A DNA stretch of 64,000 nt from Methylotenera sp965234545 (lineage in GTDB: Bacteria; Pseudomonadota; Gammaproteobacteria; Burkholderiales; Methylophilaceae), in contig OZ248348.1 of NCBI GenBank assembly GCA_965234545.1, forward strand, positions 186,001 through 250,000, written 5' to 3'. Shown piece by piece: positions 16,419 to 25,258 of this stretch. Under the pieces are notes generated by a model. That model was not told where the DNA came from. It saw nothing but the letters and a program-made list of their open reading frames with translations, and did not search any database. The number at the start of each line of letters is the position of its first letter. Position 1 is the first letter of the stretch. The translations under genes and the position numbers were made by a program.

Positions 16419-17234
16419 ATGACCTCTAACATAGTAGAAATTGATAACCTTTCCTTTGGCTACAAAGGACGTTTGCTGCATAAAGGCATCAACATGGTCT
16501 TTCCACGTGGCAAGGTGATCGCCATCATGGGCGGCAGTGGCAGCGGTAAAACCACCCTATTGCGTTTAATTGGCGGGCAAATTAAGCCCAACCATGGCGA
16601 GGTACGGGTAGATGGCGACGTGGTGCACAAACAAGATCGCGAAGGCATCTATACCCTGCGTCGAAAAATGGGCATGCTGTTTCAGCACGGCGCCCTGTTC
16701 ACGGATTTATCGGTGTTTGACAACGTGGCTTTCCCCATGCGCGAGTTGACCGATTTGCCTGAAGCCATGATTAGGGATTTGGTATTAATGAAATTAAATG
16801 CCGTGGGCTTGCGTGGCGCCCATCAGTTCATGCCGGCTGAATTATCCGGCGGCATGGCAAGGCGCGTGGCGCTTGCTCGGGCTATCGCCTTGGACCCAGC
16901 CATCATTATGTACGATGAGCCTTTTGCTGGATTGGACCCGATTTCCATGGGCGTGATATGCGCGCTTATCCGCAGTTTAAATGACGCTTTAGGCGCCACC
17001 TCAATTATCGTCTCGCACGATGTAAAAGAGACCTTTTTGATTGCCGATTACGTGTATTTTGTGGCCAATGGCGAAGTCGCAGCAGAAGGCACGCCGGACG
17101 ATTTAATGCAATCCAAGCTGCCTTTTGTGCATCAGTTTGTGCATGGGGACAAAGACGGCCCCGTGCCATTTCACTACCCTGCAGGCGATTACCGTTCTGA
17201 ACTATTGCAAGCAAGCGCAGGCCAAAAAGGGTAA
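16419..17234 (+). CDS. mlaF: Phospholipid ABC transporter ATP-binding protein MlaF
   Basis: ATPase of the Mla system, which moves phospholipids between the outer and inner membranes to keep outer-membrane lipid asymmetry. The 271 residues show Walker A GGSGSGKTT (38-46), the signature LSGGM (142-146) and Walker B with D166-E167 (IIMYDEP). First gene of mlaFEDCB; mlaE follows after 11 bases. No strong promoter was recognised in the 100 bases upstream. Confidence 0.94.
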   Translation: MTSNIVEIDNLSFGYKGRLLHKGINMVFPRGKVIAIMGGSGSGKTTLLRLIGGQIKPNHGEVRVDGDVVHKQDREGIYTLRRKMGMLFQHGALFTDLSVFDNVAFPMRELTDLPEAMIRDLVLMKLNAVGLRGAHQFMPAELSGGMARRVALARAIALDPAIIMYDEPFAGLDPISMGVICALIRSLNDALGATSIIVSHDVKETFLIADYVYFVANGEVAAEGTPDDLMQSKLPFVHQFVHGDKDGPVPFHYPAGDYRSELLQASAGQKG

Positions 17235-17245
17235 GACTAGACACC

Positions 17246-18052
17246 ATGATGAAATCCAAGCTTATGCTTAGTATGCTGCGCCACCTGCGCGGCATGGGCC
17301 ATCGTATGATAGAGCGCACTTGGCGCTTGGGCGCGGGAGCCAGATTATTTTTCTTGGCCGTCGTCTATTCCGGCGAGAGTTTTAAGCGCTTTCATTTAAC
17401 CTTGCGTGAAATCTATTTCACCGGCGTCATGTCGCTACTGATTATTATCGTATCGGCTTTTTTTGTCGGCATGGTGCTGGCCTTGCAAGGCTACAACACC
17501 TTGCAAAAATACGGTTCATCGGAAGCCATAGGCGTGCTGGTGGCCTTGGCATTAGTGCGCGAATTAGGTCCTGTGGTCACGGCATTATTGTTTGCCGGTC
17601 GCGCCGGCACGGCCATTACTGCGGAAATAGGTTTGATGAAAACCACAGAGCAATTGTCTGCCATGGAGATGATGGCCGTTAACCCAATTGCACGTGTGGT
17701 GGCGCCGCGTTTTTGGGCTGGGGTGATTTCCATGCCCATACTCGCGTCTATTTTTTCCATGGTCGGCATATTGGGCGGCTACTTGGTAGCCGTGCCATTG
17801 ATAGGTGTGGACGACGGGGCATTTTGGTCGCAAATGCAGGCCAACGTGGATTTTAGTGCCGATATCGTCAATGGCGTGATTAAAAGCCTGGTATTCGGTG
17901 TGGTGTGCACCATGATCGCTTTGTTTGAAGGGTTTGATGCGCCACCTACAGCCGAGGGGGTGAGCCGAGCCACCACCCGTACGGTGGTGATATCGTCCTT
18001 AACGGTATTGGGTTTGGATTTTATTTTAACGTCTTTTATGTTGGTCGTGTAA
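17246..18052 (+). CDS. mlaE: Phospholipid ABC transporter permease MlaE
   Basis: Inner-membrane permease of the Mla transporter. The 268-residue protein has five to six hydrophobic segments and the conserved MlaE patterns: ALVRELGPVVTALLFAGRAGTAITAEIG followed by MKTTEQLSAMEMM (split here by the conserved Gly-rich loop), and EGVSRATTRTVV near the C-terminus. It lies between mlaF and mlaD in the usual order. ATG 17246 is directly followed by a second ATG. Confidence 0.93.
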   Translation: MMKSKLMLSMLRHLRGMGHRMIERTWRLGAGARLFFLAVVYSGESFKRFHLTLREIYFTGVMSLLIIIVSAFFVGMVLALQGYNTLQKYGSSEAIGVLVALALVRELGPVVTALLFAGRAGTAITAEIGLMKTTEQLSAMEMMAVNPIARVVAPRFWAGVISMPILASIFSMVGILGGYLVAVPLIGVDDGAFWSQMQANVDFSADIVNGVIKSLVFGVVCTMIALFEGFDAPPTAEGVSRATTRTVVISSLTVLGLDFILTSFMLVV

Positions 18053-18084
18053 GCGCTGAGACAGTGATTTAAGGGAGTATATAA

Positions 18085-18603
18085 GTGGATAGAACAACGC
18101 TGGATTTATGGGTAGGTATTTTTGTGGCAATTGGTGTGGCCGCGCTATTTGGCTTGGCGATGAAAGTGGGCAATTTAACCTCTAGTAAAATAGGCCCCAC
18201 CTACACCGTCACCGCTGCATTTGATAATGTTGGTAGCCTTAAGCCGCATGCGCCTATCAAAAGTGCCGGTGTCGTGGTTGGCCGTGTCGATAATATTGTC
18301 TTTAACAGTGAAACTTATGAGGCCATCGTGACACTCAATATAGACAAGCGTTATGCGTTTCCCATAGACACCTTTGCCAATATTTATACCGCCGGTTTGT
18401 TGGGTGAGCAGTACATTGGTTTGGAAGCCGGTGGCGATGAAGTGGTGTTGAAGAATGGTGATAAAATAGACAAAACACAAGATGCCATTGTGCTAGAAAA
18501 AATGATCAGTCAATTTTTGTTTAACAAGGCCTCTGAAATCGAAGCAAAAGCGGACGTCAAAGCGGCGGCGCCTGTTGGGGTCGAACTGGATAGTCTTAAA
18601 TAA
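18085..18603 (+). CDS. mlaD: Phospholipid transport MCE-domain protein MlaD
   Basis: Membrane-anchored MCE protein that forms a hexameric ring on MlaFE and receives lipids in the periplasm. The 172 residues show one N-terminal membrane helix (about 8-27), then the MCE domain with YTVTAAFDNVGSLKPHAPIK and the AGLLGEQYIGLEAGG motif. GTG start at 18085 with AAGGGAG at 18071-18077. The next gene is mlaC, nine bases on; the mlaA that often lies here in Betaproteobacteria is absent. Confidence 0.93.
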   Translation: MDRTTLDLWVGIFVAIGVAALFGLAMKVGNLTSSKIGPTYTVTAAFDNVGSLKPHAPIKSAGVVVGRVDNIVFNSETYEAIVTLNIDKRYAFPIDTFANIYTAGLLGEQYIGLEAGGDEVVLKNGDKIDKTQDAIVLEKMISQFLFNKASEIEAKADVKAAAPVGVELDSLK

Positions 18604-18611
18604 GGATAGCA

Positions 18612-19232
18612 ATGAAAGCCATAGTAAAAATCTTATGCCTAGCCGGCTTGGCACTGTTTGCCAATGTGGCCATGGCCAACATAGACATGGCGCCGGATGC
18701 ATTGGTTAAACAAACGGCCGACGACGTCTTGACCATAGTCAAAAACGATAAAGACATACAAGCCGGTAACCAGCAAAAATTGTTCGCCGTGGTGGAAGAG
18801 AAAATCTTGCCAAACTTTGACTTTGATCGCGTTTGCCGCATGGTGCTGGGCAAAAATTGGAAGTCAGCCAGCCCGGAGCAGCAAGCGTTGTTTCAGAAAG
18901 AATTCCGCAGTCTGTTGTTGCGCACTTACGCCACTGCATTGGGAAAATACCGCGATCAGGTTATTGAATACCGCCCTATGCAAACCGACGCTGGCGAAAA
19001 AAACGTCACGGTAAAAACGCAAATTATCCAAAAAGGTGGCCAGCCGATTGCCGTCGATTACAGCTTGGTCAAAGGCCAGACTGGTTGGAAAGTCTATGAC
19101 ATCACTATCGAAAGCGTCAGCTTGGTGACCAATTACCGCAGTCAATTTAGCAGCGAAATTCGCCAAAATGGTTTAGACAGTCTGAATAAGAAGTTGGCCG
19201 ATAAAAACGCTGCCGCCGAGGTGAAGCATTAA
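18612..19232 (+). CDS. mlaC: Periplasmic phospholipid-binding protein MlaC
   Basis: Soluble periplasmic shuttle carrying phospholipids between the MlaA complex and MlaD. The 206-residue precursor has a signal peptide (about 1-22, ANVAMANID) and the Ttg2D/MlaC pattern: VEEKILPNFDFDRVCRMVLG, FRSLLLRTYATALGKY, and GWKVYDITIESVSLVTNYR, which forms part of the lipid pocket. It follows mlaD by eight bases and precedes mlaB. Confidence 0.93.
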   Translation: MKAIVKILCLAGLALFANVAMANIDMAPDALVKQTADDVLTIVKNDKDIQAGNQQKLFAVVEEKILPNFDFDRVCRMVLGKNWKSASPEQQALFQKEFRSLLLRTYATALGKYRDQVIEYRPMQTDAGEKNVTVKTQIIQKGGQPIAVDYSLVKGQTGWKVYDITIESVSLVTNYRSQFSSEIRQNGLDSLNKKLADKNAAAEVKH

Positions 19233-19243
19233 GCTTGAACGGC

Positions 19244-19546
19244 ATGGCAATGAAAGCACCCAGTAAAATTGAGCAACATGGCAACACCTGGCGGATTGCC
19301 GGTGACGTGCTGATGGATAATGCCAATTTTATCCTGCAACAAAGTCGCGCCTTATCCATGGCTGATGAATTTTTGGTGGATTTTTCTGCCGTCAATAAAG
19401 TCGATACGGCCGCGCTCAGTCTCATGATGGAATGGCAACGCCGCGCTGCTGCATCTTCTTCTCGTGTTGGCTTTGCTAATTTGCCAGTGAATTTAAGTCG
19501 ATTGGTGTCGCTGTATGGCTTGACCGATTTTGTGCCAGTCAGCTAG
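19244..19546 (+). CDS. mlaB: STAS-domain phospholipid transport protein MlaB
   Basis: A small cytoplasmic STAS-domain protein that binds MlaF and stabilises the transporter. From ATG 19244 it has 100 residues: an N-terminal strand region (WRIAGDVLMDNANFIL), then VDFSAVNKVDTAALSLMMEW, where the Thr (DTAAL) sits at the conserved STAS position. The frame reaches back to TTG 19235 and ATG 19250 is also possible; no start has a clear Shine-Dalgarno. Last gene of mlaFEDCB, followed by a terminator-like hairpin. Confidence 0.87.
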   Translation: MAMKAPSKIEQHGNTWRIAGDVLMDNANFILQQSRALSMADEFLVDFSAVNKVDTAALSLMMEWQRRAAASSSRVGFANLPVNLSRLVSLYGLTDFVPVS

Positions 19547-19593
19547 TTAACTTGCGCGCAAAACGACTTGCTGTTTGCGCTTACCCATTTCTC

Positions 19594-19625
19594 AAGGGCT
19601 TGTATAAAAGCAAGCCCTTATTTAT
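19594..19625 (+). terminator. Terminator-like hairpin after mlaB
   Basis: AAGGGCTTG (19594-19602) pairs perfectly with CAAGCCCTT (19611-19619); an interrupted T-rich stretch follows (ATTTATT). It probably separates the mla operon from the next ABC transporter. Confidence 0.65.
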
Positions 19626-19649
19626 TAAGGCTTAAGCTGTCAGCGTAAT

Positions 19650-20552
19650 ATGACTACCGCCATACAAATCAATCGCATCCATAAGCATTTTGGCGCCTTG
19701 CATGCCTTAAAAGGCATCGATTTGAGCATAGAGCAAGGTGAGTTTTTTGCCCTGCTTGGGCCAAATGGAGCGGGCAAATCAACCTTAATCAACATCTTGG
19801 CCGGCCTTATTAAGCCAAGCTCGGGCGACATCTCGGTGCTCGGTTTTGATGTGGTTGAGCAGTACCGTCAAGCCCGGCAATTATTGGGCATAGTCCCACA
19901 AGAGCTGGTTTTTGATCCCTTTTTCAATGTACGTGAAATGCTGCGCTTTCAAGCCGGTTACTTCGGCCGTGGGCCGGAGAACGATGCATGGGTGGATGAG
20001 ATATTGGTGGGCTTGGGTCTGGCCGATAAAGCCAATACCAATATGCGCAAGCTTTCCGGCGGCATGAAGCGTCGGGCGCTGATAGCCCAAGCGCTGGCGC
20101 ACAAGCCACCGGTGATAGTCTTGGATGAGCCTACCGCCGGTGTCGATGTTGAATTGCGGCAAACCATGTGGGCGTTTATTAAAAAGCTCAATCGCGAGGG
20201 CCATACCATAATCCTGACCACGCATTACCTGGAAGAAGCGGAAACCTTATGCAATCGGGTAGGCATGATGAAGCAAGGTGAGTTGGTGGCATTGGATAGC
20301 ACGGCGAATTTGCTGAATAAATTTTCCGGAAAAAAATTGAGTTTAACCTTGGGTGAGGTCAGCTTGCCCGAAGCGATACGGCCCATGCTGAGGGGCCAAG
20401 AAAAAGGCGTGCACACGTTTGCTTTGACCGATATGGCGCAAATTGAATTGGTTTTATCCAGTTTGCGCACGGCCAATATTGCCGTGGCCGATATGCAATT
20501 GTATGAAGCCGACCTCGAAGACGTGTTTCTATCATTGGTGGGTAAACAATAA
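19650..20552 (+). CDS. ABC-2 type transporter ATP-binding protein (YadG-like)
   Basis: A 300-residue ATPase with Walker A GPNGAGKST (37-45), signature LSGGM (135-139), Walker B D159-E160 (VIVLDEPTAGVD) and the H-loop HYLEEAE. The C-terminal 80 residues are the extension typical of exporters of the ABC-2/DrrA type. It overlaps the permease gene by one base (TAATG), so the pair is translated together. Substrate unknown; in Betaproteobacteria this pair lies between mla and bolA-murA, suggesting an envelope role (inference). Confidence 0.9.
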   Translation: MTTAIQINRIHKHFGALHALKGIDLSIEQGEFFALLGPNGAGKSTLINILAGLIKPSSGDISVLGFDVVEQYRQARQLLGIVPQELVFDPFFNVREMLRFQAGYFGRGPENDAWVDEILVGLGLADKANTNMRKLSGGMKRRALIAQALAHKPPVIVLDEPTAGVDVELRQTMWAFIKKLNREGHTIILTTHYLEEAETLCNRVGMMKQGELVALDSTANLLNKFSGKKLSLTLGEVSLPEAIRPMLRGQEKGVHTFALTDMAQIELVLSSLRTANIAVADMQLYEADLEDVFLSLVGKQ

Positions 20553-21367
20553 TGCCGACCTTAAACAAACTGCGGGATGCATTCATGAGTGCGTTTACTA
20601 TCAGCCCTAAATACCGTGGACCATGGACCTTGTTGAAAAAAGAGATGCTGCGATTTTGGCGGGTTGGTTTTCAAACAGTGGCGGCACCGGTGATTACCGC
20701 TTTGCTGTATTTATTGATTTTTTCGCACGTGCTAGAGGGCCGCGTGCAAGTTTACCAAGACGTGCCTTACACGGTTTTTTTGATACCGGGTCTGATCATG
20801 ATGTCGGTTTTGCAAAATGCCTTCGCGAACAGTTCATCGAGTTTGATTCAGTCCAAAGTGATGGGTAACCTAATCTTTGTTTTATTAACGCCCTTAACGC
20901 ACCTGCAGTTTTTTTGTGCATTTTTATGCGCGGCCATTATTCGCGGCTTAGTCGTGGGTTTGTGTATTTATTTAGTGGCCGTGTGCTTTGTTGATTTGCC
21001 GATTAGCCACCCTTGGCTGATAGTAACGTTTGCTTTATTGGGCAGTGCCTTATTGGGCACTTTTGGCATTATTGCGGGTATTTGGGCCGATCGATTTGAT
21101 CAGATGGCGGTTTTTCAAAACTTTATCATCATGCCTCTGTCTTTCTTGTCCGGGGTTTTTTATTCCATCCATTCTTTGCCGCCGTTTTGGCAAAGTGTCT
21201 CGCACCTCAACCCATTTTTCTACATGATAGATGGCTTTAGGTATGGGTTTTTTGGTCAGGCGGACATTTCACCTTGGATCAGCTTGTGCATCGTCACTAC
21301 GGCCTTCTTACTGTTGGCATGGAGCACCTTAAAAATGCTAAAATCCGGTTATAAATTAAGAGCCTAA
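20552..21367 (+). CDS. ABC-2 type transporter permease (YadH-like)
   Basis: A 271-residue inner-membrane permease with six predicted membrane segments, VAAPVITALLYLLIF in the first and the ABC-2 signature region MPLSFLSGVFYSIHSLPPFW followed by LNPFFYMIDGFRYGF. It forms the transmembrane half of the exporter encoded with the preceding ATPase; the one-base stop/start overlap supports a fixed ratio. Cargo unknown. Confidence 0.9.
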   Translation: MPTLNKLRDAFMSAFTISPKYRGPWTLLKKEMLRFWRVGFQTVAAPVITALLYLLIFSHVLEGRVQVYQDVPYTVFLIPGLIMMSVLQNAFANSSSSLIQSKVMGNLIFVLLTPLTHLQFFCAFLCAAIIRGLVVGLCIYLVAVCFVDLPISHPWLIVTFALLGSALLGTFGIIAGIWADRFDQMAVFQNFIIMPLSFLSGVFYSIHSLPPFWQSVSHLNPFFYMIDGFRYGFFGQADISPWISLCIVTTAFLLLAWSTLKMLKSGYKLRA

Positions 21368-21400
21368 ACCGTTAGGCTAAATTAAAAAGGCGATACCAAG

Positions 21401-21643
21401 GTGTTAACAGCAGCGCAATTACAGTCCTACATTACCCAGCATTTGGCTTGTGAGTACATCAAAGTCATGGGTGACGATGGCACGCATTTTGAGGCAGTGC
21501 TGGTCAGTTCAGCCTTTTTAGGAAAAAGCCGGGTGCAGCAACACCAATTGGTCTATGCTGCGCTCGGTGACAGAATGCGTGAGGAAATTCACGCTTTGTC
21601 TATGCAGACCTTTACCCCAGAGCAATGGGCTAAACAGCCTTAA
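21401..21643 (+). CDS. BolA family protein (IbaG/YrbA-like)
   Basis: An 80-residue BolA-fold protein with VMGDDGTHFEAVLVSSAF and the conserved signature SRVQQHQLVYAALGDRM, including the His expected to bind an iron-sulfur cluster with monothiol glutaredoxins. The start is GTG at 21401. The position just before murA is typical for IbaG/YrbA. Notably the next gene is a CGFS glutaredoxin, its expected partner. Confidence 0.9.
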   Translation: MLTAAQLQSYITQHLACEYIKVMGDDGTHFEAVLVSSAFLGKSRVQQHQLVYAALGDRMREEIHALSMQTFTPEQWAKQP

Positions 21644-21687
21644 ATAGGCCAAGAAATATAAATTAAACACGAGTCATGGAGCAGCAT

Positions 21688-21999
21688 ATGGACGCACAAG
21701 CACAAATCAAACAAACGGTCACTAGCAACAAGGTGGTGCTGTATATGAAGGGCAGTCCCAAATTTCCACAATGTGGGTTTTCTAATTTGGCCACGCAGAT
21801 TTTAGATGCGTGCCAAGCAAAATACTTTGCTGTTGACGTGCTGGCTGATCAAGCTGTGCGTGAAGGCATTAAAGTCTACGCCAATTGGCCGACCATTCCG
21901 CAGTTGTATATCAATGGTGAGTTTGTTGGCGGTTCAGATATCATGCGTGCAATGTATGAAAATGGAGAGCTTCAAACGATGTTAGAAGCAGCAAAGTAA
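21688..21999 (+). CDS. grxD: Monothiol CGFS glutaredoxin (Grx4/GrxD type)
   Basis: A 103-residue glutaredoxin with the CGFS active site (C29) that binds a [2Fe-2S] cluster, the cis-proline region WPTIPQLYINGEFVGG and the C-terminal GELQTML. It takes part in iron-sulfur carriage together with BolA-type proteins, one of which is the gene just upstream. I chose ATG 21688 because GGAG lies a few bases before it; ATG 21676 would add four residues. The stop codon directly abuts the murA start. Confidence 0.93.
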   Translation: MDAQAQIKQTVTSNKVVLYMKGSPKFPQCGFSNLATQILDACQAKYFAVDVLADQAVREGIKVYANWPTIPQLYINGEFVGGSDIMRAMYENGELQTMLEAAK

Positions 22000-23262
22000 T
22001 TGGATAAATTAATTATACAAGGCGGCAACCGCCTCAACGGCGTGGTCACCGTTTCTGGTGCTAAGAATGCCGCTTTGCCCATATTATGTGCTGCATTGCT
22101 GGCAGAAACGCCCTTGCACTTAAGCGGGGTAGCGGCTTTAAAAGACATCGCTACCACCATTAAATTACTGGATACCATGGGCGTAAAAATAGCCCGGAAT
22201 GGCAGCCAAGTGAGCTTGGATGCAAGCGATGTGGCGTCTTTCGAGGCCACTTACGAAATGGTGAAAACCATGCGTGCCTCTATATTGGTATTGGGCCCAT
22301 TGTTGGCCCGTTTTGGTACGGCTCGCGTGTCTTTGCCAGGTGGTTGTGCCATCGGTTCTAGGCCGGTGGATTTACACATTAAAGGCTTGCAGGCGATGGG
22401 CGCGGCCATCCATATTACGCATGGTTACATCCAGGCCAGCACATTGCATTTACCGAATCGCCGATTGCAAGGCGCGCGCTATTACATGGACATCGTGACC
22501 GTCACCGGCACAGAAAATTTAATGATGGCAGCGGCTTTGGCTGAAGGCACGACAGTGCTAGAAAATGCCGCAAAAGAACCGGAAGTGATCGATTTAGCAG
22601 AAATGCTGATTAAGATGGGTGCCAACATCAGCGGTGCCGGCACGGACGTGATCACCATCGTTGGTGTAGAGAAATTGCATGGCACCGAACACAACGTGGT
22701 GTGTGACCGAATTGAAGCGGGCACTTACATGGTGGCCGCAGCGATGGCTGGAGGCGAAGTCAAGTTGCTCAACGCTAGGGCCGATTTGCTTGATGCGGTA
22801 ATAGAGAAATTACGTGAAGCCGGAGCCACGGTAACCAGCGATAAAGACAGCATTACCGTCAAAAGCGACGGCAAACTTAAGGCCGTTAACATACGCACGG
22901 CACCGCATCCGGCTTTCCCAACCGATATGCAAGCGCAGTTCATGGCGCTTAATGCCGTGGCCAGTGGCGTAGCAAAAGTGACTGAAACCATCTTTGAAAA
23001 CCGCTTCATGCATGTACAGGAAATGCAACGCATGGGCGCCGACATCAGTATAGATGGCAACACCGCCTTGGTGAAAGGCGTCGCCTCATTGGATGGTGCT
23101 ACCGTGATGGCCACCGATTTGCGTGCATCAGCCAGTTTGGTATTGGCCGGCTTGGTTGCCCGTGGCGAAACAGTGGTAGAACGCATCTACCATTTAGACC
23201 GTGGTTATGAAAATCTAGAAGCAAAATTAAACGCATTGGGCGCCAATGTGAAACGAGTTTAA
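22000..23262 (+). CDS. murA: UDP-N-acetylglucosamine 1-carboxyvinyltransferase
   Basis: First committed step of peptidoglycan synthesis: transfers enolpyruvate from PEP to UDP-GlcNAc. The 420-residue protein starts DKLIIQGG as in the family and has K22 (SGAKNAALP) and catalytic C116 (LPGGCAIGSRP), the residue attacked by fosfomycin. The start is TTG at 22000, with no base between it and the grxD stop and no clear Shine-Dalgarno, so translation is probably coupled. hisG follows two bases after the stop. Confidence 0.96.
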   Translation: MDKLIIQGGNRLNGVVTVSGAKNAALPILCAALLAETPLHLSGVAALKDIATTIKLLDTMGVKIARNGSQVSLDASDVASFEATYEMVKTMRASILVLGPLLARFGTARVSLPGGCAIGSRPVDLHIKGLQAMGAAIHITHGYIQASTLHLPNRRLQGARYYMDIVTVTGTENLMMAAALAEGTTVLENAAKEPEVIDLAEMLIKMGANISGAGTDVITIVGVEKLHGTEHNVVCDRIEAGTYMVAAAMAGGEVKLLNARADLLDAVIEKLREAGATVTSDKDSITVKSDGKLKAVNIRTAPHPAFPTDMQAQFMALNAVASGVAKVTETIFENRFMHVQEMQRMGADISIDGNTALVKGVASLDGATVMATDLRASASLVLAGLVARGETVVERIYHLDRGYENLEAKLNALGANVKRV

Positions 23263-23264
23263 GC

Positions 23265-23906
23265 ATGATAACCATCGCACTTTCTAAAGGCCGTATTTTT
23301 GAGGAAACCACGCCCTTGTTGGCGGCAGCAGGCATCCATGCCTTGGAAGATCCGGAATCCTCACGCAAATTAATATTGCCAACTAATCGCGACGACGTAC
23401 GCTTGATTATCGTGCGTGCCTCCGATGTGCCTACTTACGTGCAATACGGGGCAGCCGATTTGGGCATAGCCGGCAAAGACGTATTGGATGAGCACGGTGG
23501 AGAAGGCTTGTATCAGCCTATCGATTTGCAAATAGCCAAATGCAAAATGATGGTGGCGGTGCGCGAAGACTTTGATTATTTTGCCTCGATACGCAGTGGC
23601 GCTCGTCTTAAAGTCGTGACTAAGTACGTTAAAACCGCCCGTGAGCATTTTGCTGCTAAAGGCATGCACGTGGATTTGATTAAGCTATACGGTTCCATGG
23701 AGCTCGGGCCTTTGGTGGGCTTGGCCGACGTGATAGTGGATTTGGTTAGCACCGGCGGCACACTGCGGGCCAACAAACTTAAAGCGGTAGAAGAAGTGGG
23801 CGACATCAGTTCGCGCTTGGTGGTCAATCAAGCGTCACTTAAATTGAATCGCGATAAAATTCAACCGATTATGCAGGCGTTTATAAGCGCCATTTCTGCC
23901 AAGTAA
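23265..23906 (+). CDS. hisG: ATP phosphoribosyltransferase, short form
   Basis: First step of histidine biosynthesis (ATP + PRPP). At 213 residues it is the short form, which lacks the C-terminal regulatory domain and needs the HisZ subunit for activity and feedback control; hisZ is not in this window. Visible motifs are ITIALSKGRIFEET at the start, GAADLGIAGKDVL, and the PRPP-binding loop DVIVDLVSTGGTLRAN. It begins two bases after murA and 41 bases before hisD. Confidence 0.95.
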   Translation: MITIALSKGRIFEETTPLLAAAGIHALEDPESSRKLILPTNRDDVRLIIVRASDVPTYVQYGAADLGIAGKDVLDEHGGEGLYQPIDLQIAKCKMMVAVREDFDYFASIRSGARLKVVTKYVKTAREHFAAKGMHVDLIKLYGSMELGPLVGLADVIVDLVSTGGTLRANKLKAVEEVGDISSRLVVNQASLKLNRDKIQPIMQAFISAISAK

Positions 23907-23947
23907 ACGATTTTTAATTAAGTCATTAATAAGATTAGGTTAGATTT

Positions 23948-25258
23948 ATGAGTATAAATATTAGACGTTTCTCCACCAGCGATAGCGATTTTGACGCTAA
24001 ATTACAGGCCTTATTGGCCTTTGAAACGGCCCAAGACGACAGCGTGGACGAGGTGGTGGCAGGCATATTAAAAGACGTCAAAAAACGCGGTGACGCCGCT
24101 GTCTTGGAGTACACCCAGCGTTTTGATAAAACCACGGCCAGCACATTAAGCGAACTGGAAATCAGTAAACAAGACTTGGATGCGGCATTAAAAGCCTTGC
24201 CGGCTGATCAACGTGCTGCCTTACAAGTGGCGGCCGATAGAGTGCGCGGCTACCATGAAAAGCAATTAATGAGCTCTTGGAGTTATGAGGAGCAAGACGG
24301 CACTTTGCTAGGTCAGCAAGTAACCTCATTGGACCGAGTCGGCCTCTATGTGCCAGGTGGCAAGGCTGCTTACCCTTCATCCGTATTGATGAATGCCATT
24401 CCAGCCAAAGTGGCCGGCGTTAAAGAATTGATCATGGTGGTGCCGACTCCTAACGGAGAGCGCAACCAGTTGGTGTTAGCCGCGGCTGCGATATCTGGCG
24501 TGGATAGGGTGTTTTGCATAGGCGGCGCGCAAGCCGTTGGCGCCTTGGCCTACGGCACGCAAACCGTCCCACAAGTGGATAAAGTGGTGGGCCCAGGTAA
24601 CGCCTACGTGGCAGCTGCTAAGCGGCGCGTGTTTGGTGTGGTTGGCATAGACATGGTGGCCGGCCCATCGGAAATTCTGGTTATCTGCGACGGCAAGACC
24701 AACCCGGATTGGGTGGCGATGGATTTATTTAGTCAGGCCGAGCACGATGAGTTGGCGCAAGCCATTTTATTGAGCCCAGATGCCGACTTTTTACAAAGCG
24801 TGCAAGCCAGCATAGACAAGTTGTTGGCAGACATGCCACGCAAAGACATCATCAGAACTGCCTTGACCGATAGGGGTGCTTTGATACAGGTGCGCGATCT
24901 GGCGCAGGCCGCTGAGATTTGCAACTACATCGCACCTGAGCATTTGGAATTGTCCATGGACGACCCCTTGGCTTTTAGTTTGAGCATCAAACATGCCGGC
25001 GCCATATTCATGGGGCGTAACACCTGTGAGGCGCTAGGAGATTATTGCGCAGGACCTAACCACGTGTTGCCAACTTCACGCACGGCGCGTTTTTCTTCGC
25101 CGCTAGGGGTATACGATTTCCAAAAGCGTTCCAGCTTAATCATGGTGTCCGAAGCCGGTGCGCAAACCTTAGGTAAAGTGGCCGCCACCTTAGCTTACGG
25201 CGAAGGCTTGCAAGCGCACGCCAGATCCGCTGAATTTAGGTTGAAGCCAAATAAATGA
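23948..25258 (+). CDS. hisD: Histidinol dehydrogenase
   Basis: Zinc- and NAD-dependent enzyme for the last two oxidations from histidinol to histidine. The 436 residues include GLYVPGGKAAYPSSVLM, the GAQAVGALAYGT segment, AGPSEILV, and LFSQAEHDELAQA with the Q and H of the zinc site; the C-terminal ARSAEFR is also typical. Its stop overlaps the hisC start by four bases (ATGA). Confidence 0.97.
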   Translation: MSINIRRFSTSDSDFDAKLQALLAFETAQDDSVDEVVAGILKDVKKRGDAAVLEYTQRFDKTTASTLSELEISKQDLDAALKALPADQRAALQVAADRVRGYHEKQLMSSWSYEEQDGTLLGQQVTSLDRVGLYVPGGKAAYPSSVLMNAIPAKVAGVKELIMVVPTPNGERNQLVLAAAAISGVDRVFCIGGAQAVGALAYGTQTVPQVDKVVGPGNAYVAAAKRRVFGVVGIDMVAGPSEILVICDGKTNPDWVAMDLFSQAEHDELAQAILLSPDADFLQSVQASIDKLLADMPRKDIIRTALTDRGALIQVRDLAQAAEICNYIAPEHLELSMDDPLAFSLSIKHAGAIFMGRNTCEALGDYCAGPNHVLPTSRTARFSSPLGVYDFQKRSSLIMVSEAGAQTLGKVAATLAYGEGLQAHARSAEFRLKPNK

